Of a DNA stretch of 64,000 nt, positions 35,419 through 42,942 are shown piece by piece. The position numbers were made by a program, and so were the translations under genes. How positions within the stretch are numbered: the stretch's first letter is position 1; each line of letters starts with the position of its first letter. The stretch is from Halobellus litoreus (GTDB lineage Archaea > Halobacteriota > Halobacteria > Halobacteriales > Haloferacaceae), in contig NZ_JANHAW010000001.1 in the NCBI RefSeq assembly GCF_024464595.1, positions 1,071,083 to 1,135,082 of the forward strand, read 5' to 3'. Below the pieces are notes generated by a model that saw only the letters and a list, made by a program, of their open reading frames with translations, ran no database searches and was not told where the DNA came from.

Positions 35419-36858
35419 CTACGTCGAGTAGCTGCCGTACGATCCCGGGGACTCGATCCACGTCTCGCCCGTACCGCCGTCGGTCGCCGAATCGTCGCGG
35501 TCGACGTACTCGGCGTCCCGGAAGTCGCGTCGGGCCGACGGCCCGAGCGGTCCGTCCTCGTCCTCGGGGACGGGTCCGGCGGGGTCGTCGACGTCGAAGC
35601 CCGGCAGCGACTCGTTCAGCGTCGGGATGTGCCAGTGATCGAGCGTGCCGAGCACTCGCGTGCGGTCGCCGTCGACGGTGAGGCGGATCGTCGGGCCCAG
35701 GGTCCCACCGAACCGGCGTCGCTGTTCGCGCTCCGTGAGGTGCGCGATCTCGTCGAGGGAGTCGCCGGCGAAGTCGAAGTAGTTGAAGAAGCTCTCGACG
35801 AGGATCTCCTCGTGGTGGGGGAACGCCATCCACGAGTACGCCTGGAACGGGGCGTTGTGGGGGTTCGTGACTACCAGTCCGGACTCGTTCAGCGGTCGGT
35901 AGGGCCCGCCTAGGGAGTCGGCCACGAAGCCGTAGAGCGCGTCGTACCCGTCGAGTCCCGGCGCGAACGTGTGCATATGGCTGGAGACGAAGAGGTAGTA
36001 CCGACCCTCCCAGTGGACCACGTGCGGCCGTTCGAGTTCCTGGTTGGTACAGATGCTCTCGAGGATCGGCGGGCGGAGTTCCCACTCCATCGGATCGCCC
36101 GAGGGCGACACCGCGACGCCGACGGCCCCGTTGAACTCCTGCAGCGCGGCGTCGCCGCCGCAGCGGTCGCTGCCCTCCGGGACCGGCGCGTTGGCCTCGA
36201 ACAGCAGGCAGACCTCGCCCGTCTCGGGGTCCTCGTAGAACCACGGATCGCGGAAGGTGTAGATCATCCCGCGAGACTGCGATTCGGTCTCGTACCACTC
36301 GCCGTCCGGCCTGAGAAGTTCCCGGTGCGTCCACGGACCGTCGACCGAGAGCGACGATTCGGTCGTCGTGATCGTCCCGCCGGAGGCCCCCACGAGGCGC
36401 TGCGTGTACGTGAGTTCGGACGCGGTCTCCGTTCCCGCGGCGGTGTAGTAGAGGTAGACGTCGCCGTCGTCGTACAGCGCCGACCCGGCCCACTGCCGCT
36501 GACCGAGGGCGTCGTCGGCGAACACGGGACCGCCGTCGTGCCACTGCCGGCCGTCGCGGGAGTAGAAATACCGGATCCGAGCCACGTCGTGACGCTTGCC
36601 CGGGAGGAGGTCGCTGGGGGCCGTGAGCGAGAACACGACGCGCCAGCCGTCGACGTCCGCCAGCCGTCCGTGTCGGTCCCGCAGCAGCCACGTGTCCCAG
36701 ACGTGAACGTCCTCGGCGGGCGTCGATTCCGGCGGGTAGATGATGGGGGCGACCGTCTCGGGAGTGCGCTCGATCCCGGCGGCCTGCTCGCGACTCCACT
36801 GTGAACGCGGCGGATCACCGCCGACGTCCGGGTCCCTGTTGGACGGTCGATTGGGCAT
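35419..36858 (-). CDS. Levansucrase-type fructosyltransferase, glycoside hydrolase family 68
   Basis: GH68 enzymes split sucrose and polymerise the fructose to levan or inulin. The 479-residue protein has nucleophile Asp55 in HVWDTW, stabiliser Asp204 in FRDPW and acid/base Glu276 in ELERPH. Other family segments are GSALYDDGDVYLYYT, FEANAPVPEGSDRCGGDAALQEFNGAVG and LVVTNPHNAPFQAYSWM. The first 30 residues are polar, with no signal peptide or twin-arginine motif. It is convergent with the GH32 gene; an AT-rich TTAT box centred near 36885 fits a leaderless transcript. Confidence 0.94.
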   Translation of the reverse strand: MPNRPSNRDPDVGGDPPRSQWSREQAAGIERTPETVAPIIYPPESTPAEDVHVWDTWLLRDRHGRLADVDGWRVVFSLTAPSDLLPGKRHDVARIRYFYSRDGRQWHDGGPVFADDALGQRQWAGSALYDDGDVYLYYTAAGTETASELTYTQRLVGASGGTITTTESSLSVDGPWTHRELLRPDGEWYETESQSRGMIYTFRDPWFYEDPETGEVCLLFEANAPVPEGSDRCGGDAALQEFNGAVGVAVSPSGDPMEWELRPPILESICTNQELERPHVVHWEGRYYLFVSSHMHTFAPGLDGYDALYGFVADSLGGPYRPLNESGLVVTNPHNAPFQAYSWMAFPHHEEILVESFFNYFDFAGDSLDEIAHLTEREQRRRFGGTLGPTIRLTVDGDRTRVLGTLDHWHIPTLNESLPGFDVDDPAGPVPEDEDGPLGPSARRDFRDAEYVDRDDSATDGGTGETWIESPGSYGSYST

Positions 36859-37046
36859 CGTGAAAAAGTGAACTCACCTCGAAATAACTCTTTTTACTCG
36901 GGGCCCCAGCGACGGTCCTGCACTCGGCGGAGAGACGACTTGCCCGACCGAACCGGTCGGTTGGTCGAATTGTATCAAATATTAACTCAGATCTAAGTAA
37001 AAATCTCAAAAGATTCAAGTAGCTGTGGCGCGTTGGTACAACTACG

Positions 37047-37526
37047 ATGAGTATGAATACAGTACTGCTGGCCTTCAGCAGAAACGACGAACAGCGAATC
37101 GACGAACTCTTCGACACGGCGACCTCGATCGTCGATCCCGACGGCACGATCGTCCTGCTCCACGTCTTCGACCGAGAGCAGTACGACACGATCTCGACGA
37201 AACTGAACATCGACGACGACTCGGAGGTCACCCCCGACGACATCGCGCGCCGGTCGCGGATCGGCCGCGAGATTACGACCCGGCTCGACGACGCGGGGGT
37301 CGACTACGTCGTCCGCGGTGCGCTCGGCGAGACCAGCGACGCCATCCTCCGACAGAGCGAGTCTGACGACGCCGACCTCGTCGTCGTCGGCGGCCGCAGC
37401 CGCTCGGCGACGGGCAAAGCCCTGTTCGGATCGACGGCGCAGAAGGTGCTGGTCGAGGCCGACTGCCCGGTGACGTTCGTCAAGGAACAGTCCGAAGAGA
37501 AGAAGAAGGCCGCCGCGCCCGCGTAA
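37047..37526 (+). CDS. Universal stress protein (UspA family)
   Basis: The 159-residue protein is a single UspA domain beginning MNTVLLAFSRNDEQRIDE (ATG 37047, or 37053 two codons later). The ATP-binding signature is GGRSRSATGKALFGSTAQKV. The C-terminus is lysine-rich (EEKKKAAAPA). It lies behind an AT-rich stretch of about 90 bp that may hold its promoter. It is likely a stress or nucleotide-responsive protein; its partner is unknown. Confidence 0.9.
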   Translation: MSMNTVLLAFSRNDEQRIDELFDTATSIVDPDGTIVLLHVFDREQYDTISTKLNIDDDSEVTPDDIARRSRIGREITTRLDDAGVDYVVRGALGETSDAILRQSESDDADLVVVGGRSRSATGKALFGSTAQKVLVEADCPVTFVKEQSEEKKKAAAPA

Positions 37527-37572
37527 TCCCGGACGCGACGTCCCGGAAGCCGTTCGACGGGGGCTCTACTCT

Positions 37573-38289
37573 CTACTTCTCGAACAGCCCCGAAACGTCC
37601 GACTCTCTGCTTCGACGCCGTTCGACGTGTCCCCGCAGCCGCTCGTAGACGATCGACCGCTGGTCGCGGTCGGCGGCGAACGCGAACAGCATCCCGACGA
37701 AGCCGCGGGAGCGCCGCTGCGGGGTTCCCCGAGGTGAACTGTCGTCTCCCAACTCCTCGCGAGCGTAGCGGACCGCGTCGTCGACGACCGCCGCGTCGAA
37801 CGCGTCGTATTCGCTCGCCAGGAGCGTCACCGCGGTCGCGACCGCCTCGAACGACAAGTCGGTCGGTTCGATAGCGTCGCCCGCATAGCGGAGCGCGGGC
37901 GGCCGACGGCGCTCCGCGAGTTCCGGGTCCGCAGCGAGGCGGCGCAGATACGCTCGGATCTCGTCGACGTTGACCGGGCACCCTTCGTCGACGGCCGCGA
38001 GATATCGCTCACCGCTCTCGGCCAGTCCGCGCTGGCCGCTCCAGTTTCGGCGACGGCCGTGGTGAACCGCCGCGGCGTACTGGATGAGGCCGTGGAGTAA
38101 CCGTTCCTCTGACGTTCCCTCCGCCAAGGCGAGCCACGGCTCTTCCCAGGCCTCGTGGGCGACGTGGTAATCGCCCGCGTTGAACACCGCGATCCCGATT
38201 CGGAGCGCCTCCTGCACGCTCGGAAGTCGTCGTCGCGCGAGTAAATAGTCGACGCTCGCGGGCGAAACGAGTCGACACGCGGCGGACAC
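37573..38289 (-). CDS. DUF309 domain protein
   Basis: The 238-residue protein carries the DUF309 helical pattern at about 28-95: GIAVFNAGDYHVAHEAWEEPW followed by LLHGLIQYAAAVHHGRRRNW. This small alpha-helical domain is widespread and of unknown function, possibly a metal-binding hydrolase-like fold because of the conserved His/Glu. The remaining C-terminal 90 residues are archaeal-specific. The start at 38289 is the first in frame, and a later ATG is not obvious. Confidence 0.85.
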   Translation of the reverse strand: MSAACRLVSPASVDYLLARRRLPSVQEALRIGIAVFNAGDYHVAHEAWEEPWLALAEGTSEERLLHGLIQYAAAVHHGRRRNWSGQRGLAESGERYLAAVDEGCPVNVDEIRAYLRRLAADPELAERRRPPALRYAGDAIEPTDLSFEAVATAVTLLASEYDAFDAAVVDDAVRYAREELGDDSSPRGTPQRRSRGFVGMLFAFAADRDQRSIVYERLRGHVERRRSRESDVSGLFEK

Positions 38290-38461
38290 ACGTCCTCGGC
38301 GCGCTGACGACGAGGCAGCGTCGATGCGCGGAGGACGGGAAAGCGTCCTCGGCCCGCAGACGACGTGCGTCCTCCGTCGGTGACGAACTTATCCGACTGC
38401 GGCCCCTTCGAACACTCGCACGCACGATGATCAAACACCCCGCCTACCCACGCCGAGACCG

Positions 38462-38695
38462 ATGACGCGGACGCACGTGACCTGCCTCGACTGCGGGACG
38501 GAGTTCGTCCGGCCGAACGGCTACGCCGGCAATTACTGCCTCTCGTGCCACGAGTCGTGGACGGCGGACGAAGACTCGCGCTCGTCGTCGACGGAGGAAT
38601 CGAAGCCGCGGCGACTTCGAAGTGGGACGACGTCCTCCGTTCGGCCGGCCGACGACGACGCGTCAGACGCGCCGTCGCGGTACGAGGAGGAGTGA
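38462..38695 (+). CDS. Small zinc-ribbon protein
   Basis: The 77-residue protein has one zinc-binding domain at the N-terminus (CLDCGTEF and YCLSCHESW, four cysteines), then a serine/arginine/acidic tail that looks disordered. Many haloarchaea encode such short zinc-finger proteins; the regulatory or RNA-binding role is unknown. Confidence 0.72.
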   Translation: MTRTHVTCLDCGTEFVRPNGYAGNYCLSCHESWTADEDSRSSSTEESKPRRLRSGTTSSVRPADDDASDAPSRYEEE

Positions 38696-38761
38696 ACCGG
38701 GCGCGGCTCCGGGCGGATCCAGTCGGACGTGCGAGCGTCCGGGGCCGCCCGGCGTCGCTCG

Positions 38762-39784
38762 TCAGCCGAACACGAGGATCGAAGCGAGGAGAGACAGGAC
38801 GCTGACTGTTCCGAGCGCCGTCAAGACGACGAGCAGCGGTTCGATGCCGGTGTTCCGGAGGTTCTCGATTTCGATGCTCGTTCCCAGACCGACGAACGCG
38901 AGGAGAAACAGCCACTGGTAGCCGCGTTCGAAGAGCGAGACGACGCCCGGTGAGAGCAGTCCCGCGCTGGCGACGGCCGCGACGGCGACGAACCCGAGCA
39001 CGAACGTCGGAAACTGCGCCCAGAGGGACCGCCAGTCGGCGACTCCCGTCGCGTCGCCGACGCTATCGCGCCGGGCGTAGTAGACGGCGTACAGGACGGC
39101 GACGACCCCGATGAACACGTTCCGGCCGAGTTTGGTGATCGTCGCCCACTGACCCGCCTGCTCGGAGTAGGCGAATCCGGCCGCCACGACCGGACCCGTG
39201 CTGACCATACTGATCCCGGACCAGACGCCGAAGACGACGTCCGGGAGGGCGAGCAGGCGTCCGATCACCGGGTAGATCGCGAGCGTCATCGCGTCGAAGA
39301 GGAGGATCGTCGCGACCGCGTAGGCGATCTGTTCGCCCTTCGCGCGAACCCCGCTCGAAACCGCGACGATGGCTGAGACCCCGCAGATCGAGTACCCCGC
39401 GGCCAGCAGCGACCCGAGCCGATCGGGAATCCCGAACACCTCCCGGGCCAGGAGTTCGACGAACACGAGACTGAACGCCAGGAATCCGACGACGAGCAAG
39501 AGGAGCGTCGGGCCCGTCGCCAGCAACTGATCGACCGCGACCCGGGCACCCATCAGGACGATGCCGAGTTCCAGCCAGCGGTCGCGCGTCTCGACGCCGG
39601 CCGCGGCCCAGTCGGGAACGCCGACGGCGTTCGCGAGCAGGACGCCAAGCCCGACCGCCAGGAGCAGTCGATTGACGCCGAGGACCGTCGTCGCAAGCAG
39701 GTGCGCGAGGACGCCGCCGACGGCGAGGAGAGCGATGCCGGGGAGCGAGCGCGTTACGTCGCGCCGTGTCATATTCCGGAACAT
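38762..39784 (-). CDS. YeiH-family (UPF0324) membrane transporter, putative sulfate/anion exporter
   Basis: The 340-residue protein has about ten hydrophobic segments. Family landmarks are LAVGLGVLLANAVG, LELGIVLMGARVAVDQL, AAGYSICGVSAIVA with a conserved Cys, and KLGRNVFIGVVAVLYAVYYARR, ending with RGYQWLFLLAFVGLGTSIEIENL. Members are annotated as putative sulfate exporters, although the substrate is little tested. The start may be the ATG at 39784 or the one at 39772 (MTRRDVTR). Confidence 0.88.
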   Translation of the reverse strand: MFRNMTRRDVTRSLPGIALLAVGGVLAHLLATTVLGVNRLLLAVGLGVLLANAVGVPDWAAAGVETRDRWLELGIVLMGARVAVDQLLATGPTLLLLVVGFLAFSLVFVELLAREVFGIPDRLGSLLAAGYSICGVSAIVAVSSGVRAKGEQIAYAVATILLFDAMTLAIYPVIGRLLALPDVVFGVWSGISMVSTGPVVAAGFAYSEQAGQWATITKLGRNVFIGVVAVLYAVYYARRDSVGDATGVADWRSLWAQFPTFVLGFVAVAAVASAGLLSPGVVSLFERGYQWLFLLAFVGLGTSIEIENLRNTGIEPLLVVLTALGTVSVLSLLASILVFG

Positions 39785-40197
39785 TCGTGTACAGTCGGAT
39801 GTGTGACGTGTCGGCCGCGGGTGCGGGGTACGCCGGTCACGGACGAGCGGCGCGAAGCTGACGATTCCTCGGTTCTGAGCGCCCGTGCAACCGGATTCAC
39901 ACTAGGCGTTCAATCGCGGTTCCCCGTCAGATCGCACCGCGATGCGGAAATTACTCGACCCTACCGTGTCCGAGATACCGGAAGCATTTAGCGCTATTCG
40001 TTCGACGCGGCCGCAGCAAGCCGACCTGGTGAGTCGGGGCGGGCACCCCCCGCAGCGACGCCGTCGGGTCGTCAGGCGGAATCGGAATCGTGACCGTCGG
40101 CTGCGCGCGTGCCGCCCAGCGCTGCCGCCGTCGGCGAGTCGATTCACGAAAACGCCGGCCGCACGCGACGCTCGTCGCGTAGCGCCGGTACAATGTA
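39785..40197. other. Intergenic region with no confident gene
   Basis: This 413-bp gap between the YeiH-type gene and the duplicated tRNA-Arg end has no convincing coding frame. A plus-strand frame at 39942-40217 starts with a protein-like MRKLLDPTVSEIPEAF but continues as an arginine-rich shadow with no family resemblance, so it may at best be the stump of a lost gene. The region is GC-rich, with scattered short inverted repeats. Confidence 0.5.
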
Positions 40198-40221
40198 GCG
40201 TCCTGACGAAGATTTGAACTC
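40198..40221 (-). repeat. Direct repeat of the tRNA-Arg 3' end (att-like scar)
   Basis: This 24-bp segment matches 40320-40343 at 23 of 24 positions. It reproduces the T loop, T stem and acceptor 3' half of the neighbouring tRNA-Arg plus its discriminator base. It lies 122 bp beyond the tRNA 3' end, on the side where an integrated element would be. Confidence 0.78.
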
Positions 40222-40271
40222 ACTCGCAAATCACAGATTTGCTCGCTGCTCAAACCTCCGGTCGGAGTTTC

Positions 40272-40315
40272 GCGAGACGCAGACTCCTCGCTCCGCTCGT
40301 CGTGTTGCGTCTCGC
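40272..40315. repeat. Perfect 10-bp inverted repeat (stem-loop) just behind tRNA-Arg
   Basis: GCGAGACGCA (40272-40281) and TGCGTCTCGC (40306-40315) form a perfect stem. The loop on the tRNA strand contains GAGCGGAGCGAGGAGTC. It starts 5 nt beyond the tRNA 3' end. The element behind tRNA-Pro at 17282-17327 has the same size, position and loop motif. Confidence 0.8.
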
Positions 40316-40320
40316 AGAAG

Positions 40321-40393
40321 CGTCCTGACGGAGATTTGAACTCCGGTCCCTGGCTCCGCAAGCCAAGAGGATAGTCCACTACCCTACCAGGAC
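40321..40393 (-). tRNA. tRNA-Arg (anticodon GCG)
   Basis: A complete 73-nt cloverleaf on the minus strand: acceptor GTCCTGG/TCAGGAC (one G-U), anticodon stem TTGGC/GCCAG with loop TTGCGGA giving anticodon GCG (reads CGC), T stem CGGAG/CTCCG with loop TTCAAAT, and discriminator G. No CCA is encoded and no intron is seen. Confidence 0.94.
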
Positions 40394-40722
40394 TCATCTC
40401 TCCGTACTGCGGGTTCACTTATGAGGGTTACGATGCGACGAGACCGCGGCACTGCAGCACACGCCGACGAACCGCCGCAGTCGGGTCCGAATCGCGCGTT
40501 CAAGCAGCAATATTTTCTGTCATCTATGGGGATCCGACATTTCGTTCTACGGGCGATATGCCGGGCGGAGAAAAACAAGACACAGAGTACCCGGCTGTAA
40601 TTGACTTACTTCTAGAATACTTCGGAATGACCGGACATATCTACAGAACCTCGTCGTCAGAGTTGGCTTCAGATGCTGACAGAACGCGGGGGCCTTTAGG
40701 TACCTGTATCTTGCGCTCACGT
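40394..40722. other. AT-richer intergenic region between tRNA-Arg and the symporter gene
   Basis: This 329-bp stretch is less GC-rich than its surroundings, most clearly at 40500-40680, for example AGCAATATTTTCTGTC and GACTTACTTCTAGAATAC. No gene of its own is recognised. It should carry the tRNA-Arg promoter on the minus strand and ends with a TATA-like CTTTAGG at 40694-40700, 23-29 nt before the symporter ATG. The lower GC could be a remnant of foreign DNA. Confidence 0.5.
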
Positions 40723-42027
40723 ATGGCGAATCCAGTCAGTTCCCTCTGGCGACAATACCGATCCGTCGCGCTCATCTATCGGATCTTCGTCGCCTTCGTG
40801 CTCGGCTCCGCAGCGGGCATCGTCTTCGGCGAGCAGATGGCCGTCGTCGCGCCGCTGGGCGACCTGTTCCTTCGGCTGCTCAATATGCTCGTCATCCCGA
40901 TCATCGTGTTCACGCTCCTGACCGGGATCAGACAGCTCTCGCCCGCTCGGCTCGGCCGGATCGGCGGGGCGACCGTCGGGCTATACGCGGTGACGACGAC
41001 CATCGCCGGAATCATCGGACTGGCCGTCGCGAACGTCCTCCAGCCGGGTCGCGGCGTCGAGTTCGCCGGCGGCGAGGCGCAGTCGCAGGCCCCGCCGGCG
41101 GTCACGGAGGTCCTCCTGGGCCTCGTCCCGAACAATCCGGTTGCGGCGATGGCCGACGGCAACCTCCTCGGAACGGTCTTCTTCGTCATCGTCTTCGGCA
41201 TCGCGCTCACCTACGTTCGCGCGCGGAAGGAGGAGTACGCCGAGAGCGTCGACTCCGTGTTCGAGGCCTTCGAGGTCGGCGCGGAGGCGATGTTCGTCGT
41301 CGTCCGCGGCGTGCTCGAATACGGCGTCGTCGGCGTCTTCGCGCTGATGGCCGCCGGGATCGGAACCGAAGGGATCGGCGTGTTCACCTCGCTCGGCGCG
41401 CTCGTCCTGGCCGTTGCGGTGGGCATCACGCTCCACATCGTCTTCACGTATCTGTTCCTCCTGATGGGCGTCGTCGCCGGCGTCTCGCCGATTGCATTCC
41501 TCGCGGGCGCGAAGGACGCGATGCTGACCGCGTTCGCGACGCGCTCCTCCAGCGGCACGCTGCCCGTGACGATGCGGAACGCCGAGGAGGACCTGCGGAT
41601 CGAAGAGCGCGTCTACTCCTTCGCGCTCCCGGTGGGCGCGACGGCGAACATGGACGGGGCGGCCATCCGGCAGGCGATCACGGTGATGTTCGCGGCCAAC
41701 GTCGTCGGCCAGCCGCTCGCGCTGACCGAGCAGGCGTTCGTCCTCCTGGTCGCCGTCCTCATCAGCATCGGCACCGCGGGCGTCCCCGGCGCGGGGATCG
41801 TGATGCTCACGGTCATCCTCACGCAGGTCGGCCTCCCGCTGGAGGTCGTCGGCTTCGTCGCCGGCGTCGACCCGATCCTCGGCCGGATCGCGACGATGAA
41901 CAACGTCACCGGCGACCTCGCCGTCTCGACCGTCGTCGGCAAGTGGAACGACGCGCTCGACCTCGACGACGGCGTCTGGGCGCACGGGAGAAATCGACTC
42001 GGCAACGTCGTCCCCGGCGGCGACTGA
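40723..42027 (+). CDS. Dicarboxylate/amino acid:cation symporter (DAACS, GltP-like)
   Basis: The 434-residue transporter starts at ATG 40723 (MANPVSSLWRQYRSVALIYRIFVAF); the open frame further upstream is AT-rich and not family-like. Recognisable motifs are LGDLFLRLLNMLVIPIIVFTLLTG, the serine-rich hairpin motif RSSSGTLPVTMRNAEE, VGATANMDGAAI and GTAGVPGAGIVML. These form the substrate and sodium-binding core of glutamate/aspartate or C4-dicarboxylate symporters. The exact substrate cannot be told. Confidence 0.94.
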   Translation: MANPVSSLWRQYRSVALIYRIFVAFVLGSAAGIVFGEQMAVVAPLGDLFLRLLNMLVIPIIVFTLLTGIRQLSPARLGRIGGATVGLYAVTTTIAGIIGLAVANVLQPGRGVEFAGGEAQSQAPPAVTEVLLGLVPNNPVAAMADGNLLGTVFFVIVFGIALTYVRARKEEYAESVDSVFEAFEVGAEAMFVVVRGVLEYGVVGVFALMAAGIGTEGIGVFTSLGALVLAVAVGITLHIVFTYLFLLMGVVAGVSPIAFLAGAKDAMLTAFATRSSSGTLPVTMRNAEEDLRIEERVYSFALPVGATANMDGAAIRQAITVMFAANVVGQPLALTEQAFVLLVAVLISIGTAGVPGAGIVMLTVILTQVGLPLEVVGFVAGVDPILGRIATMNNVTGDLAVSTVVGKWNDALDLDDGVWAHGRNRLGNVVPGGD

Positions 42028-42138
42028 GTCGTCGCCGACGCGCGCTTCGACGGCGCATCCGACTGCGACGTCCGGATGGGACAAGGGTCCGTTTGAATCT
42101 CCGGCACGCCTTTTGAACCACCCGTCCTACGGTACGGT

Positions 42139-42657
42139 ATGCGACGTCGAACCGTCCTGTCCGGCCTCGCTGTCTCCCTCCCGCTCGCACTCGCCGGTTG
42201 CACCGGCGATTCCGGCCCGGACGATCCAGGGGGGACGGACACCACCGACGAGCAAAGCGAGACGGAGACGCCGAGCGACGAGCCCGACACGCCCGACGGC
42301 ACAGTGACGCCGGGACGCGTCTCGGCCACACTCGTCCCGCGCGAGGAGTGTCCGAATCCGGGCGAGGCGACAGTGAGTTTCGGCGACGAGGCGATCTCTG
42401 TCGTCGGGTGCGTCGTCGGGAACAACGGCTGTAACGTCCAGCGGTTACAGGAGGTCGATTACGACACCGAAACGGAAGCACTGACCGTCGTCGTCGCGGC
42501 CGTCGAGGAGCGCGAAGAGGACGAGGCGTGCACCGAGGCGCTGGTGAACTTGGGGTACGAGGTCGACATCGAGACGGACGGTACGAGCGTCACGAGCGTC
42601 CGCGTCGTCCACGATGACGTCGATGGGCGTCGAACAGTCGTCGACGTGACGAGGTGA
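42139..42657 (+). CDS. Tat-exported lipoprotein of unknown function
   Basis: The 172-residue protein has a twin-arginine signal with a lipobox: MRRRTVLSGLAVSLPLALAGC, Cys21 being the lipidation site. A Ser/Thr/Asp/Pro-rich linker (about 22-60) leads to a small C-terminal domain with four cysteines (ECPNPG, VGCVVGNNGCNVQ, DEACTEAL), probably two disulfides outside the cell. Haloarchaea carry many such lipoproteins; the function is unknown. Confidence 0.85.
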   Translation: MRRRTVLSGLAVSLPLALAGCTGDSGPDDPGGTDTTDEQSETETPSDEPDTPDGTVTPGRVSATLVPREECPNPGEATVSFGDEAISVVGCVVGNNGCNVQRLQEVDYDTETEALTVVVAAVEEREEDEACTEALVNLGYEVDIETDGTSVTSVRVVHDDVDGRRTVVDVTR

Positions 42658-42861
42658 GCGGCCGGACGTACGTGGGATTCCCGGCCGCGAACGTTCTTAT
42701 ACGAAGCCGGGACCACACCCGGTGTGCCAGGAATCGACAGCGGAATCGAGAGACTGCGAGGGGTCGTAGCCGGCGGTGCGCGGGAGAGGACCGTGGCCCG
42801 ACTCCGGATCGACACCGCCGACAAGACAACGCTTAAGCGGCGTCCTGCCTTGGCTGTGGAT

Positions 42862-42942
42862 ATGTCTGTGGCCGTAGCCGTTCGAACCGCGGGTTTCGCG
42901 CTCGGACCCGACGGCCGTCGGCGCGACGGGGGTGTCGCGTAG
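42862..42942 (+). CDS. Candidate 26-residue leader peptide upstream of the RPA gene
   Basis: The frame MSVAVAVRTAGFALGP... ends with TAG immediately before the RPA ATG at 42943. A TATA-like CTTAAG at 42832-42837 is about 27 nt before its ATG, so it could begin a leaderless message. A longer in-frame version from GTG 42724, itself about 25 nt after a TATA-like CTTATACG, would add 46 residues. Either form would couple to RPA translation. It is not proven to be translated. Confidence 0.4.
   Translation: MSVAVAVRTAGFALGPDGRRRDGGVA

Noticed and set aside
39942-40217. Small plus-strand frame starting MRKLLDPTVSEIPEAF
   Set aside because: The first 30 residues look protein-like, but the rest is an Arg-rich shadow, no family is recognised and the frame runs into the tRNA-Arg 3' copy. 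It might be a gene stump, but this cannot be supported.
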